A stretch of 64,000 nt of DNA from Macrotis lagotis. Taxonomy: Eukaryota > Chordata > Mammalia > Peramelemorphia > Peramelidae. Position 1 is the stretch's first letter, and every line of letters begins with the position of its first letter. The notes under the pieces were generated by a model. That model saw only the letters and a program-made list of their open reading frames with translations, did no database searches and was not told where the DNA came from. Below are positions 47,072 through 56,690 of the stretch, in pieces. The position numbers and the translations under genes are program-made. Location: positions 15,046,183-15,110,182 of the forward strand of contig NC_133659.1 of NCBI RefSeq assembly GCF_037893015.1. Reading direction: 5' to 3'.

Positions 47072-47589
47072 AGTTTTGTTTTTAAAGATATATTTTCAAC
47101 GGAAACTGAAAATAGGTAATTTCATTAAGAATGCTAGATCCTAAATTATGTCCTTGAGCAAACATTGTCAAGATTATAACATAGATGTAATATTTTTTTA
47201 AGATACATGAAGTATTCAAAGGCATAAGTCTCTTTTTTAAAGGCTCAGTGGAGTATGGATTTGTTTTATTACTGAATTAGATAGCATTATATTCATTACG
47301 CAGTAACAGTACTGGAGGGCTAAAATAATATAATAGACATAGACATTACCAGATAAAAGCATTCATCCCAAAATTCCTAGATCTCAAAGGAAAGCAGACA
47401 ACAGAACAATCAGAAATTTTAAAACAGATTCTTATCACAGTAGAATTTGATAAAAACAAAAAAATAGAAATGAAGCTGAAACCAAAGTAACATTCTAAAT
47501 AGTTCATTTGTTAATGGAGGAGAGATGTTTATTGCTCCTAAATTAAATTGTGTTTGATTGCAATAGTTGAAGAAATATGTCCAAAGAAA

Positions 47590-47990
47590 ATACATTTGTT
47601 TATGATTATTAGTCTTTTTGGCTCAATTAAAACAACATGTTCATGGACTAATATATCAATGTGAAAAGATGTTTCCAAAGATGAAATATGTAAAATTTCA
47701 TTACCAATCAAAATTAATAGATGAACATTTGCAATCGGTTTTTGTGATAGGAAATACTAACAATATTATTCCCCAAAGAATCCCATTCGTCTCATTAGTA
47801 TGCCTGTAATAAAAAAATTATATGTACTATTGTATTTTTAATTTTGTCAATAGAAATTTGTAGAAATTATTTTTCTATACTATTATTTAAATGACATTCT
47901 AATGGTCTCAATATTGTCTCTTGGCCTATGAAGTCCACAATATCTACTATCTGGCCCTTTGTAGAAAGTTTGCAGATTCCTGCTGCACAC
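47590..47990 (+). mobile_element. hAT (Charlie-like) DNA transposon relic
   Basis: The plus-strand frame 47618-47809 translates to a hAT transposase C-terminal-like segment, with MKYVKFHYQSKLIDEHLQSV, a pattern common at the dimerisation end of Charlie-type transposases. The right flank, read in reverse, gives CTGCAAACTTTCTACAAAGG and GCCAGATAGTAGATATTGTG, which resembles the terminal region of hAT-Charlie elements. The left end is not identified, so the element is a 3' remnant. Confidence 0.7.
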
Positions 47991-48969
47991 TTCCCAATTT
48001 CTGTCAAAAGGACCCCATCCCCCTTCTTCTAAGGTCCCAGGTTGATAAGCTCTGTATTATCCTGGAATCTTGACTGTTTCCCTCCACATGGAGTCTCCTT
48101 CCCTACACTGTCAGGTTAAGACCAGATAAACCTTCCCTCTCACCTGATTACCTCTCTCTAGGTCCTGGCCCTCCAGTTAAATCCTCAGGTCAGCTGCTAG
48201 AATCCAGAGCTAGGTCATTCATTTCCTAGATCAACAACTATGGACTTCTTGAGAACTCACCCCCCCCCCACTACTCAGGTAACTCCTTGTACCTCCCCCA
48301 CCTAAAACCTTGGTGGCCCTGAGCCTTTTTGACTCCAAACTCTAATATCTGAGCTTCCAAAGCCTTATCTTGCCAAGATCCAGGGATTCAAGGCCTTTTA
48401 AGTTGATTAAACACTCATCTCCCCTGGCCAGACATGGGGTTCAGGGATGGGAGACAAAGAGGCAAAAACCTAAGCCTGTTGTCCCTTGAGTAGCTCACCT
48501 GGCTAACACGGGAAGTATGAAATAATCACCTGCAGGAAGGCCCTGCAATTAGGAAGAGTGGGGAGAGGTGAGCTGGGACTTGAAGACAAATCCTCAGATC
48601 AGAGAAGGGAGGGCAGGGCACTCAGGCAGAGATACTATCCTGAGTTTATTGGGAACTTTGTGAATTATCTTCACCTGATGTCCTTGAACAATGAGTCCAA
48701 TGAGTAGGGGATGACATGGCTGGACCTATGCCTCATAAAAATCACTGTAGTGCCTAAATTGAGAATGGATTAGAGATGGGGGGAGGGAAGACTTGAGCTA
48801 GGCAGATCCACCCCCCAGCAGCATTCGTAATCGTCCAGGTATGAAATGATAAGGGTCTGGGGGGGGGGGAGGAGGTGGCACAGTGGAGAGGTACAGTTGA
48901 TAGGCTCCCTTCCCAAAGCTCTGCTGGCTTGTATTTCTATCCTCAGCACTTGGCTCGGGCTCTGATATC

Positions 48970-49222
48970 CCTCTTCACATAAAAGGTTCAGCCAATAGAG
49001 TTAATATGTAGTTAGTATATAGGTTCTATATGAGAGAGTATATAGTTTCTATATGGGAGAATATATAGTTAATATGTAATATCAGACTGTTTGCTGTCAA
49101 GGGGAGGGGAGGGAAGGGAGGGAGAAAAATGTGAATCCCCAAAAGCTTTACAAAACATGATGGTTGAAAACTATTTTTGTTTGTAGGAGGAAAAATAAAT
49201 TTATTACATTAAAAAAAAGAAG
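48970..49222 (+). mobile_element. L1 3' end with poly(A)
   Basis: Plus-strand sequence with ATCAGACTGTTTGCTGTC, AGGGAGGGAGAAAAATGTG and GGTTGAAAACTATTTTTG, a 3' end common to marsupial L1 copies, then an A-rich tail. Just upstream, TATATAG/GTTCTATATG-type blocks recur between 48999 and 49078, suggesting a small local duplication. Confidence 0.6.
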
Positions 49223-49684
49223 GTCCTATCAAACTGACCACTCTGTTCTCCCAGAAAAGGCTCCACATCCAGTCACCTTCCCTTACACCTGCCACGCTGG
49301 TCCCCCTTGCTGGAACGCAGTCCTCCTTCGCCTCTGCTTTCAAACCACTGCTTCCTACATTACTAAACCTTCTCTCAGGGTACCAGCTCCCCGTCTTCTT
49401 GTCACCTTCCAAACTCAGCTGCCCTGGGGGGACAGGCCCCGAGGGCTAGCGCGGTGCAACACTTGGTATTTAATAAATGTGGATGAACGGAAGAAGCCTG
49501 CCATAAAGAATGGCCAATGTGGAAAGGTCTGGCATAGATGAACACAGTGGAATATGGGTCATATACGCAGATTTCAAATGTATAAAAAGGATGGGGGGGC
49601 AAGGTTAAAAAATCAACTGGACAGTACGTTATCTTGTAGCTGACGTGTTTGCTTTTTAGTGAAAACTTTATGTAACAAAGTATT

Positions 49685-49763
49685 CCCCCCCCCCCCCCCC
49701 AGGATAGCAGTTGTATGGGAACGGCCCCGGCGGCGTGTTCGCCGGTAAGTGGGGGGGGGGGGG
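49685..49763. repeat. Homopolymer tracts: C16 and G13
   Basis: A run of 16 C at 49685-49700 and a run of 13 G at 49751-49763 mark the left edge of the CpG island. On opposite strands each could join G-quadruplex structures. Lengths of such runs are often miscalled by sequencing. Confidence 0.9.
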
Positions 49764-49884
49764 CTGGGCTTTTCGGAAACTCTCCCCACCCCGCTCCCCG
49801 GCCGCTAACGCGGCACTAACACACTGGCCACAGCACGGGGCGCCGAGGCTTCGCGCCCCGGGAGGTGCCGCAGACACGGCTACG

Positions 49885-50145
49885 CGGGGGCCGGGGCCGG
49901 GGCCGGGGCGGGGGGCCGGGGCGGGGGGCCGGGGGGCGGGGCCGGGGGCGGGGCCGGGGCCGGGGGGGGCCGGGGGCCGGGGGCCGGGGGCCGGGGCCGG
50001 GGGCGGGGGCCGGGGCCGGGGCCGGGGGCCGGGGGCCGGGGCGGGGCCGGGGGCCGGGGGCCGGGGCCGGGGCCGGGGGCCGGGGGCCGGGGCGGGGCCG
50101 GGGGCCGGGGGCCGGGGGCCGGGGGGCGGGGGCCGGGGCCGGGGC
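49885..50145 (+). repeat. GGGGCC-type G-rich tandem repeat
   Basis: About 260 bp made almost entirely of GGGGCC, GGGGGCC and GGGGCGGGG units on the plus strand, hexamer- to heptamer-periodic, with higher-order blocks of GGGGGCCGGGGGCCGGGGCC repeated at about 50010 and 50065. It has strong G-quadruplex potential. It lies in EFCAB7 intron 1, where the EFCAB7 RNA would carry the C-rich strand. Any antisense transcript would carry the GGGGCC strand. Confidence 0.95.
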
Positions 50146-50543
50146 TCCCCCTCCCCGCCCTCCCTGGTGAAGGCCGTCGGGGAGGCGCCAGACAGCTCGG
50201 GCCGCGCTCGGGCACGGTCAGCCGGCCGGCCGTGCCGCGGGGCGGCCCTTCGGGGCTCGCTGGCTCGGGGGCCCGGTTCGGCCCTCCGGAAGCTTCCACC
50301 CCTCGTGGCCGGGGGTCCCCGCCCGTCGCCCCAGGTTCAGAAGGGCCCCCGGGGCGGGGGGCAGCCTGAGCCCCGCCGACCAAGAACCCGCCCAGGGCCC
50401 GCCCGCCCGCGCCGGCCCCCCCGAGGGGCTGCGCCCCCCCGCCTCGCCACAGCCCGGGCCCCCGGCCCCAGCGCGGGGGCCAGTCAGGGAGGGGGGCGAG
50501 CTCCTTCTGGGGTGCGCCTCCGCGGGGGGCCGCGGCCTCCTAC

Positions 50544-50640
50544 CTAGCTCTGGGTCCGGACCGAGGACAAGGCGCCGCCCGACTGCCCCCCGCCTCGCGG
50601 CTTCGCGCTCCCCCGCCCCCGGGCGTCCCCCGGGGCCTCC
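50544..50640 (-). other. EFCAB7: Inferred non-coding exon 1 of EFCAB7 (donor at 50544)
   Basis: On the minus strand, CAGAGCTAG|GTAGGA is the best donor in the island before the G-rich repeat. Joined to exon 2 it gives CTAG-A-ATG-G, a good initiation context with A at -3. The 5' limit is a guess, placed just downstream of the X-box. The exon is inferred from position and splice signal only. Confidence 0.45.
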
Positions 50641-50651
50641 GCTCTCCTCTC

Positions 50652-50664
50652 GTTGCCCGGCAAC
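50652..50664. promoter_or_regulatory. RFX X-box
   Basis: GTTGCCCGGCAAC is a perfect palindrome of two half-sites with a 1-bp spacer, fitting the RFX consensus GTNRCC-N(0-3)-RGYAAC. RFX2/RFX3 drive ciliary genes, and EFCAB7 is a ciliary gene, so the site fits its neighbour. It sits about 110 bp upstream of the inferred EFCAB7 exon 1 donor. Confidence 0.85.
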
Positions 50665-50671
50665 GAGCGCC

Positions 50672-50700
50672 ACCGGAAGTCGGAAGCGGCGAGGGGGCGG
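50672..50700 (+). promoter_or_regulatory. ETS site and GC box
   Basis: ACCGGAAGT at 50672-50680 is a consensus ETS/GABP site, followed by a second GGAAG at 50682-50686 and by GAGGGGGCGGG at 50691-50701, an SP1-type GC box. All lie between the two start regions. Confidence 0.75.
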
Positions 50701-50754
50701 GCCGAGAGGGAGCTCGCGCAGGCGTCATAAGCGTCGGCGGCGTGGGGAGCTGAG

Positions 50755-50769
50755 TGCGCGTGCGCGCGC
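50755..50769. promoter_or_regulatory. NRF1-like motif
   Basis: TGCGCGTGCGCGC differs slightly from the NRF1 consensus YGCGCAYGCGCR. A perfect copy, TGCGCATGCGC, lies 370 bp away at 51127-51137 in ITGB3BP intron 1. Confidence 0.6.
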
Positions 50770-50839
50770 CTGGCCCCGGCGGAGGTGCCGTGCCCCGACG
50801 TGGGGCGGAGCGGGAGCGCCGCGGAGGCGCCGGCGGCGG

Positions 50840-50863
50840 TTCCGGTTCCGGTTCCGGTTCCGG
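50840..50863. promoter_or_regulatory. Tandem array of four TTCCGG (ETS-core) hexamers
   Basis: Four head-to-tail copies of TTCCGG, equivalent to CCGGAA on the other strand, end 8 bp before the candidate ITGB3BP ATG. Each has the GGAA core with the CC prefix favoured by ETS factors. The array could also be part of the 5' leader. Confidence 0.8.
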
Positions 50864-50871
50864 AGGACGAG

Positions 50872-50876
50872 ATGCG
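50872..50876 (+). CDS. ITGB3BP: ITGB3BP (CENP-R) first coding exon, start codon plus two bases
   Basis: ATG at 50872 with G at -3, then CG and the donor GTACGT, a good match to the splice consensus. In other mammals ITGB3BP is transcribed divergently from EFCAB7, and its product, CENP-R, is part of the constitutive kinetochore network and also a nuclear-receptor coregulator. The rest of its coding sequence was not found to the right, so the call depends on synteny, the island and the ATG/donor pair. The first exon would contribute only one codon and part of the next. Confidence 0.5.
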
Positions 50877-50957
50877 GTACGTACCCCGGGGTGGGGGCGG
50901 GGCGCGGCGGCGCGGGGCAGGCTGGGCCGGGCCCACCACTCCCATGTGACTTTAGCA

Positions 50958-50976
50958 CCCCCCCCCCCCCCCCCCC
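50958..50976. repeat. C19 homopolymer
   Basis: Nineteen C in a row 80 bp inside the inferred ITGB3BP intron 1. It is the longest C run in the window and length-uncertain in most sequencing. Confidence 0.9.
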
Positions 50977-51126
50977 GCCATCGCATCCCTTTCTACAGAT
51001 GTCGAAACTGAGGCCCGGGAGCCCCGAGTCCTGCTTCCGAGGAGCGGCGGGGCGGGGGCGCCCACGCCTCCCCTGCCGCCCCTGCCCCGGGGTCACGGTG
51101 CCAGCCCGGGGGCGGCCTTGGCGCGG

Positions 51127-51137
51127 TGCGCATGCGC
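51127..51137. promoter_or_regulatory. NRF1 site
   Basis: TGCGCATGCGC is the perfect palindromic NRF1 motif. It is within the CpG island, 250 bp into the inferred ITGB3BP intron. Confidence 0.75.
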
Positions 51138-51539
51138 GGCGCTGCCGCCCTCTCCGCCCGCCCCTGCCCTGCCCGCCTCCCTCGCCGGGTGTGGGGCGGC
51201 CCGCTGACGGGCAGCCTGCGGGGATCCCCTGGGCCCGCCCCACGACCCTGCCTGACCTCCTCATGCCCCTTCCCGCCGTCCGCCCAGCCCCGATGCCCTG
51301 GCAGCGCCACCTGGGCGCCCGGGCAGCCCCGCGGTGCCAGCCCCGCGGTGCCAGCGCGGCCTCAGCAGCCTCTGCCTTGCAGCCGGCCAGGTGCCTGTAC
51401 CGAGGCCCCGCGCCGTCCGCAGCCTGCCGTGGCTGTTGGCCACCTGCCCCATGCCCCTCTTCACCAATGGAAAGGAGCTTCCTTGAGGGCAAAGCCCCCA
51501 TTTTCTAAAAAATGATATAAACATTGTGTTTGTTTTTAA

Positions 51540-52025
51540 TTACATACAATGTTAATTTCTTTTTTTTGCTTAAACATTTTATTTGAGTTTTACAATTCTT
51601 CCCCTAATCCTACATCCCCCCCCAGAAGGCAGCCTGTTAGTCTTTCCATGGTTTCCATGCTATACACTGATCTCACTTGAATGTGAGAGAGAGAAATCAT
51701 ATCCTTAAGGAAGAAACATAAAGCAGAAGAGACAGCAACATCAGACAATAAGATAGCAGGTTTTTTCCCCTAAATTAAAGGTACTAGTCTTTGGTCTTTG
51801 TTCAAACTCCACCGTTGTTCTCTGGATACAGACGGGATGCTCCAGTGCAGACAGCCCCAAGTTGTCCCCGATGGTTGCATTGATGGAATGAACCAGTTCA
51901 TCAAAGTTGATCATCGCCCCGTGTTGCTGTCAGGGTGCACAGTGTTTTTCTGGTTCTGCTCATCTCACTCAGCCTCAGTTCATGCAAATCCCCCCAGTCT
52001 TCCCTGAATGCCCATCCCTCCTGCT
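51540..52025 (-). mobile_element. L1 3' end, copy 1
   Basis: Reverse-oriented 3' region with CTCTGGATACAGACGGGATG, GGAATGAACCAGTTCATCAA, TTTTTCTGGTTCTGCTCATC and TCACTCAGCCTCAGTTCATG. The same series occurs again at 52250-52440 and 61990-62190, showing three separate insertions of the same kind. Confidence 0.7.
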
Positions 52026-52610
52026 TCCAATCATTTTTTTTGCAAAGTTTTGAATTTTGCAATTTTTTTTCCTCCCTTTCTTCCCCCTTCAATCTGATTT
52101 AGTCTTTACATTTGCATCCATGATCTGCATAGATCAAAATTTAATACATTGATTGAGAGAAGAAACAGATCCAAAGGGAAGAAAGAAAACATTAGTCTTA
52201 GTAAAATTATGTAATAAGACAACTTTTAAAAATTGAAGATCATAATCTTTGGTCTTCATTTAAATTCCAGTTTCTTCTCTAGATACAGATGGCATTCTCC
52301 CTAAAATTGTCCCTAATTGTTGCACTGATGGAATGAACAAGTCCATCAAGGCTGATCATCACTCTATGTTATGGTTAAGGTGTATAATGTTCTGGTTCTG
52401 CTCATTTCACTCAGCACCAATTCATGCAAGTCTTTCCAGGCTTTTCTGAAATTCCATCCCTTATGATTTCTTATAGAACAATAGTCTTTCATCTCATACA
52501 AATAGCACAGTTTGTTCAGTTTTTTCCCCAGTTGATGAGCATCCCCTCATTTTCCACTTTGCCACAACAAATAGAAGTCTGTTTGATTTTTGGTTTTATA
52601 TCTATAGTGC
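52026..52610 (-). mobile_element. L1 3' end, copy 2
   Basis: Second head-to-tail copy of the same L1 3' region. It starts with TTTGCAAAGTTTTGAATTTT and continues through GATACAGATGGCATTCTCCC and TGATTTCTTATAGAACAATAG to CCCCAGTTGATGAGCATCCCC. It extends a little further into ORF2 than copy 1. Confidence 0.7.
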
Positions 52611-52639
52611 CTAATATAGAGCCTTTTGTTAACATTATC

Positions 52640-52870
52640 ATCATCACTAACATTTATTTAGTGCTTTAAGGCTTGCAGAGCACTTGACAAATACTCTCAT
52701 TTAATCCTCATAACCCTAGGAGGCAGATGCAATCATTATCTCCCTCTTAGAGATAGGAATACTGAGGCAGACAGAGGTAAATGTCTATAAGATCACACAA
52801 CTAACTGTCTGAGGTGAGATTTGAACTTTAGTCTTCCTAACTCCAGATCCAGGGCTCCCTATTTATTGCT
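52640..52870 (-). repeat. MIR/THER1-like SINE
   Basis: TTTAGTGCTTTAAGGCTTGC, TTTAATCCTCATAACCC, AGATAGGAATACTGAGGCAG and GAGATTTGAACTTTAGTC appear in the order of a reverse-oriented CORE-SINE. Confidence 0.65.
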
Positions 52871-53734
52871 GCATTTAGAAGGCACTAAATATTTGATGAA
52901 TTGAATTACCCAAGGTCACTAAGTAAAACAATATTTAAAATGAGTTGTTTTACTTCGCATTCGTCGACCTTTTCAGGTTGATGAATGCAAAAAGAAGAGA
53001 ATTCCACAAAGCAATGCCATTTGACTTGGGCTTTGAAGAGTATACAAAGATAATAGAGTTGGAATTCAGCACAACAAATTGAAGCCACAACTATTAACTA
53101 AGAGATAGAATACATAGAGTTGAACTGTAGGACCAGTCAAAAATAGTAATGCCAGTATAGAATTATTTAAGAGGAGACTGTTACAGAGGGAACGATATGA
53201 CTAGAGTTTATCAATTGATGTCTAACTGCTAGATAGATAACAAATCAATGCATAGCATTTCTTTTTAGTCTCTTGATTCTTCTTTTATAATTACCTTTTT
53301 TTGTTTCTCATCTCTTGAGTTTGCATTTAAAATTTTCCTTGTAGCTCTGATCTTTTATTTCATTAAGGGTTTAATTTTTTAAAAAATTTCCATGGGATTA
53401 TATTCAGTTTTGAGTAAGTTATTCTTAGTTTTGCACATATACCTTTTGCCTTCTGAAAAATTGTATTTTATGCTCTTTTGTGTTCATATAGTAGTGACTG
53501 CTAAATCTTGTGTGATGCAGATCATTGTTCCCTAGTCCTTGAATTTTATTTTCTAGTTGCTTTCTGTATTTGTTCTTTGACTAGGAAGCTGTGGATTTGA
53601 CCATCATGTTCATGGGAGTTTTCATTTGAACTTTCTTTCAGAAGATGACTGGTGGGGTCTTTCACTTTGATCTTTGGCAGCTTGGTGTCAAAGCAGATAA
53701 AGTGCTAGGCCTTGATTCAGTGCGTTGTTATTAT

Positions 53735-53950
53735 TTAGTTGTTTTTTAATTGTGTCCAATTTTTTGCGATCCCATTTGGGGTTTTCTTGGCAATGACTTT
53801 GGAATAATTTGACATTTCTCTCCCTCTAGTTTATTGAATAATGAAGAAACTGATAAAAACAGGGTTAAGTGACTTGTCCAGGGTCACATGGTGAAGAAGT
53901 ATCTAAGGTCAAATTTGAATTCAGGACTTTCTGACTCAGTTCCAGGTCAG
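53735..53950 (-). mobile_element. Mar1-type SINE
   Basis: Reverse-oriented Mar1: TTAGTTGTTTTTTAATTGTG, CCCATTTGGGGTTTTCTTGG, AAGTGACTTGTCCAGGGTCA and TCAAATTTGAATTCAGGAC. These are the complements of the Mar1 tail, core and box B. Confidence 0.8.
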
Positions 53951-54070
53951 TTATTTTAGATATGAGATCCCTTGCACTTTCTTTTATTTTTTTCTCAGTC
54001 TTTTGACTTTATTTTATTATTACTTTTCATTTCATGAAGTTTATTGACTTCTGTTTGGTCCATGATACTT

Positions 54071-54228
54071 TATTTTTTTTTTAGTTTTTTGCAAGGCAAA
54101 TGGGGTTAAGTGGCTTGCCCAAGGCCACACAGCTAGGTAATTGTTAAGTGTCTGAGGCTGGATTTGAACTCAGGTCTTCCTGACTCCAGGACTGGTGCTC
54201 TATCCACTGAGCCACCTAGCCGCCCTAA
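54071..54228 (-). mobile_element. WSINE1-type SINE with target-site duplication
   Basis: Full minus-strand copy with oligo-T, GCAAGGCAAATGGGGTTAAG, and an end at GCCACCTAGCCGCCC. It is flanked by GGTCCATGATACTT (54057-54070) and GGTCCGTGATACTT (54229-54242). Confidence 0.95.
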
Positions 54229-55834
54229 GGTCCGTGATACTTTTCAAAGAGTTTGTTGTTTGGGGAAGGTTTTATGCCAAGCTGTTAATTCTCTTTCTAG
54301 CTCCATAATTTTCATTTCTTTTGCAATTTTCTTTCAGTTCCCTTATTTCATTTTCTGTTATTTTTTCTAGTTCATTTATTTCATTTATAAAAATTTTTTT
54401 AATGCTCTTTTTATTTTTTTAATTCTTGCTTCATCTTTTTCAGGAATTCTAATTGAACTTGTTACTGAATCAGTGTTTTTTTCTTTGAGACTTTATTTCT
54501 ATGTTTTGGAGTCATTTTCTTTTGTATTTGTGTCTTGAAAATTCTGGTCTTCATAATGGCTCCTTCAATATAGAATCTGTGCAGTTTCTCCTTGCACTGG
54601 TCTGCCAATCCAGTCACAGATCCCCTCTTCTGTCCAAACAGTCCATGTGAGCCAGCATTAGTGGTGAGTTGCCATGAGGCAGCCCTTCCTACCTCCCTCA
54701 CAAGGTTCGGCCCCTACGCCAAGTCTGGGACCCCTTCTTGCCCTGGTGCTGTCTGTCTCCCTGTACTAACCAGGACTTGATCTCCTGATGAGGATTCTGG
54801 CTGGGGGGTTTCTAAATCTCTGTGGAGTAGCTGTTGGGGAGAGCTTGGCTGTGCTCTTTCTGTTGCTTTGCCTTCTAGATCATTCAAATCTGAGGCTTTT
54901 CTTCCCACTTTATTCTTCTCTTCACATAAGATAAACATCCTTATGAGAGCTGGCCAATTTAAAAAATGGTGAGGCATAATTTTTGTGGGTTTCACTTCTG
55001 ATAGTGAACGGATAATACAGGTGAATTATGGGTTGTTATAATCCGATTTATGCCTGCTTCTGTTCTATTGCAGTTTTCTTGGTTAGGGGAGAAGTCTCAC
55101 ATCTTGTAAAATGTGATCAAACATGATCTAGAGACAAAGAAGGCTGTATATCTTTAGAGTTGGACTGAGTTGATTAAGTAAAGATACTGCCTCCTGTCCT
55201 TCTGGGAATTTTTGGACATTCTTGGGATGGCTTTGTACAGTAAACTCTGCATTTTATGTTTCTCTTTTGGCCATGTTCTTAGGACTTAGGTCATATTGGG
55301 TTAAACCATGGCATTCTCATTATCTAAGCTGTTACTTTAAACCACAGCATGTCACCCCCATACTTTTGTTCATTTCTTTGCACTATTTTTTTTTGTTTGT
55401 TTCTTAGTTCTATTTTCCAGTTTAGTCTTAGTCCCATTTTCCAGGTTAGGGTGGCAGATTCAGTAGCTTGCTCTTTACTCCATACTCCACTTGGCTTCGG
55501 GGTACCCTCTTCACCCCAGAAGTCCCTCTTCCCTAGGGCTTGGGGTGCCAGGCCAGCTGTGAGCTGCCCTAGGATGATGCCTTTTTTCTGTGTCATACTC
55601 TTGGAAACGGTTAGTCTTATTGATCAAGGATAATGAGGGGAGAGTAGATCATAGATAGGAAGAGATACACTCCTTCTGACAAGGGAATTCAAAGTCCAAC
55701 CCTTCTGTATCACAGATGAAGGAATAGCTATCTCTCAAACACCTCCTGGGGTAAGAGAAGCTGCTCTTAAGGATCAGATGCTCTGACTGGACCTAGAGGG
55801 AGCACCAGAGTGCATAGCATGAACATAGCCAAGA

Positions 55835-56060
55835 CTGGCCCAGAGTCAGGAAGACTCATCTTTCTGAGTTCAAATCTGATTTCAGACACATTACAAGCTG
55901 TGTGGCCCTGGGCAAGTTACTTATCTCTGTTTGCCTGAAGAAGGCAGATGAGTTGAAGAGAGAAATGTCAAAACACTCTAGGATCTTTGCCATGAAACCT
56001 CCAAAGGGACTCATGAAGAGTCAGGCAAGTGGAAAAAAAAAAAGACTGAACAACAAAAAC
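55835..56060 (+). mobile_element. Mar1-type SINE
   Basis: Plus-strand: CAGAGTCAGGAAGACTCATC, GAGTTCAAATCTGATTTCAG, TGGCCCTGGGCAAGTTACTT, ATCTTTGCCATGAAACC and GGACTCATGAAGAGTC, ending in a GACTGAACAACAAAAACC tail. Part of the CCTCATCTGTAAAATG block is missing. Confidence 0.85.
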
Positions 56061-56404
56061 CTCCAAACCTCAGTCATTTATTCTCATCAGTAGTTTAGAG
56101 ACTTGGAAGTTGTCCAGACTGAAAAATAATGGTTAAACATTGTCCAGGAAACATCCATGGATGGGCTAAGACATGGAGGTGCCTGATAGAATTTCTGGAA
56201 AGGGAGTTAGGAATTGCCATTGGATTTTATCTGAAGGACTCCATATGTCCTGGGAATGATGGTAGAAATTGAGTTGTGAAGTGTTCTACCAATAATGTGG
56301 CAGTTTTCACTTAGCCAAAATAATAGAAGATTTTGATATTCAGTGATCTAGTAAGCTTGCTTAGGTATGTGTTTGAAAAAAAAAATTTGCCTTGTTTCTC
56401 TAGT

Positions 56405-56690
56405 AGAGTCCCAGAATTATGGAATTTTAGTTGGAAGGGACCTGGGTGACCATCTTTTCCAATATGTACCTGAAAGGAGTTCCCATTAGAAACTACTTGC
56501 TGACTGGTCTTCTAGTCTCTTCTAGGAGACCAAGTGAGGAAAGAGAGCTGATTTCCTCTTTAGGCCAGTTCTCATTTCTTTGCAGCTTACCCCCACTCAA
56601 GCAGGCCATAAGAAAAGTACATTTTACTTGTTATACTTGTAGACCAAAGATCTGCCTTTGAAGAGGAGCTACCTTATGAGATCCTTTTGA
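56405..56690 (-). mobile_element. Possible CR1/L3-like LINE 3' relic
   Basis: AGAATTATGGAATTTTAGTTGG, GGACCTGGGTGACCATC and a CTTGCTGACTGGTCTTCTAG stretch resemble the reverse complement of the CR1/L3 3' end common in mammals. Old and decayed. Confidence 0.35.

Larger units (their letters stand above)
46359..50543 (-). other. EFCAB7: EFCAB7 intron 1
   Basis: About 4.2 kb between the inferred non-coding exon 1 and exon 2. It contains a WSINE1 SINE, a hAT transposase relic, a MIR-poor C-rich segment (48000-48900) without recognised genes, an L1 3' end, and then the CpG island with the G-rich repeat. Confidence 0.6.
49700..51450. promoter_or_regulatory. CpG island, bidirectional EFCAB7/ITGB3BP promoter
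   Basis: A sharp rise in GC and dense CpG dinucleotides, unlike anything else in the window. It spans the inferred EFCAB7 exon 1 (minus) and the ITGB3BP start (plus), whose transcription starts would be within about 300 bp of each other. The central part (50640-50880) holds an RFX X-box, ETS, GC-box and NRF1-like motifs and no TATA box, as is usual for bidirectional housekeeping promoters. Confidence 0.9.
53270..54900 (-). mobile_element. Possible L1 5' region (interrupted by two SINEs)
   Basis: T-rich plus strand with blocks such as CTTTCTGTATTTGTTCTTTG and CATGGGAGTTTTCATTTGAA that resemble the reverse complement of a marsupial L1 5' UTR/ORF1 region. It is interrupted by a Mar1 and a WSINE1 SINE. 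Family assignment is tentative. Confidence 0.35.

Noticed and set aside
49711..50547. Long plus-strand frame rich in Gly, Arg, Ala and Pro across the CpG island (278 codons), with overlapping frames on both strands
   Set aside because: The frames are open on several phases and both strands because the GGGGCC repeat and CpG island contain almost no A/T-rich stop codons. The composition is dictated by the repeat, with no domain or conserved start.
50540..51524. Several overlapping Arg/Pro/Gly-rich frames of 85-258 codons on both strands of the CpG island
   Set aside because: Same GC-driven absence of stop codons. They overlap each other and the inferred promoter, and none resembles ITGB3BP or EFCAB7.
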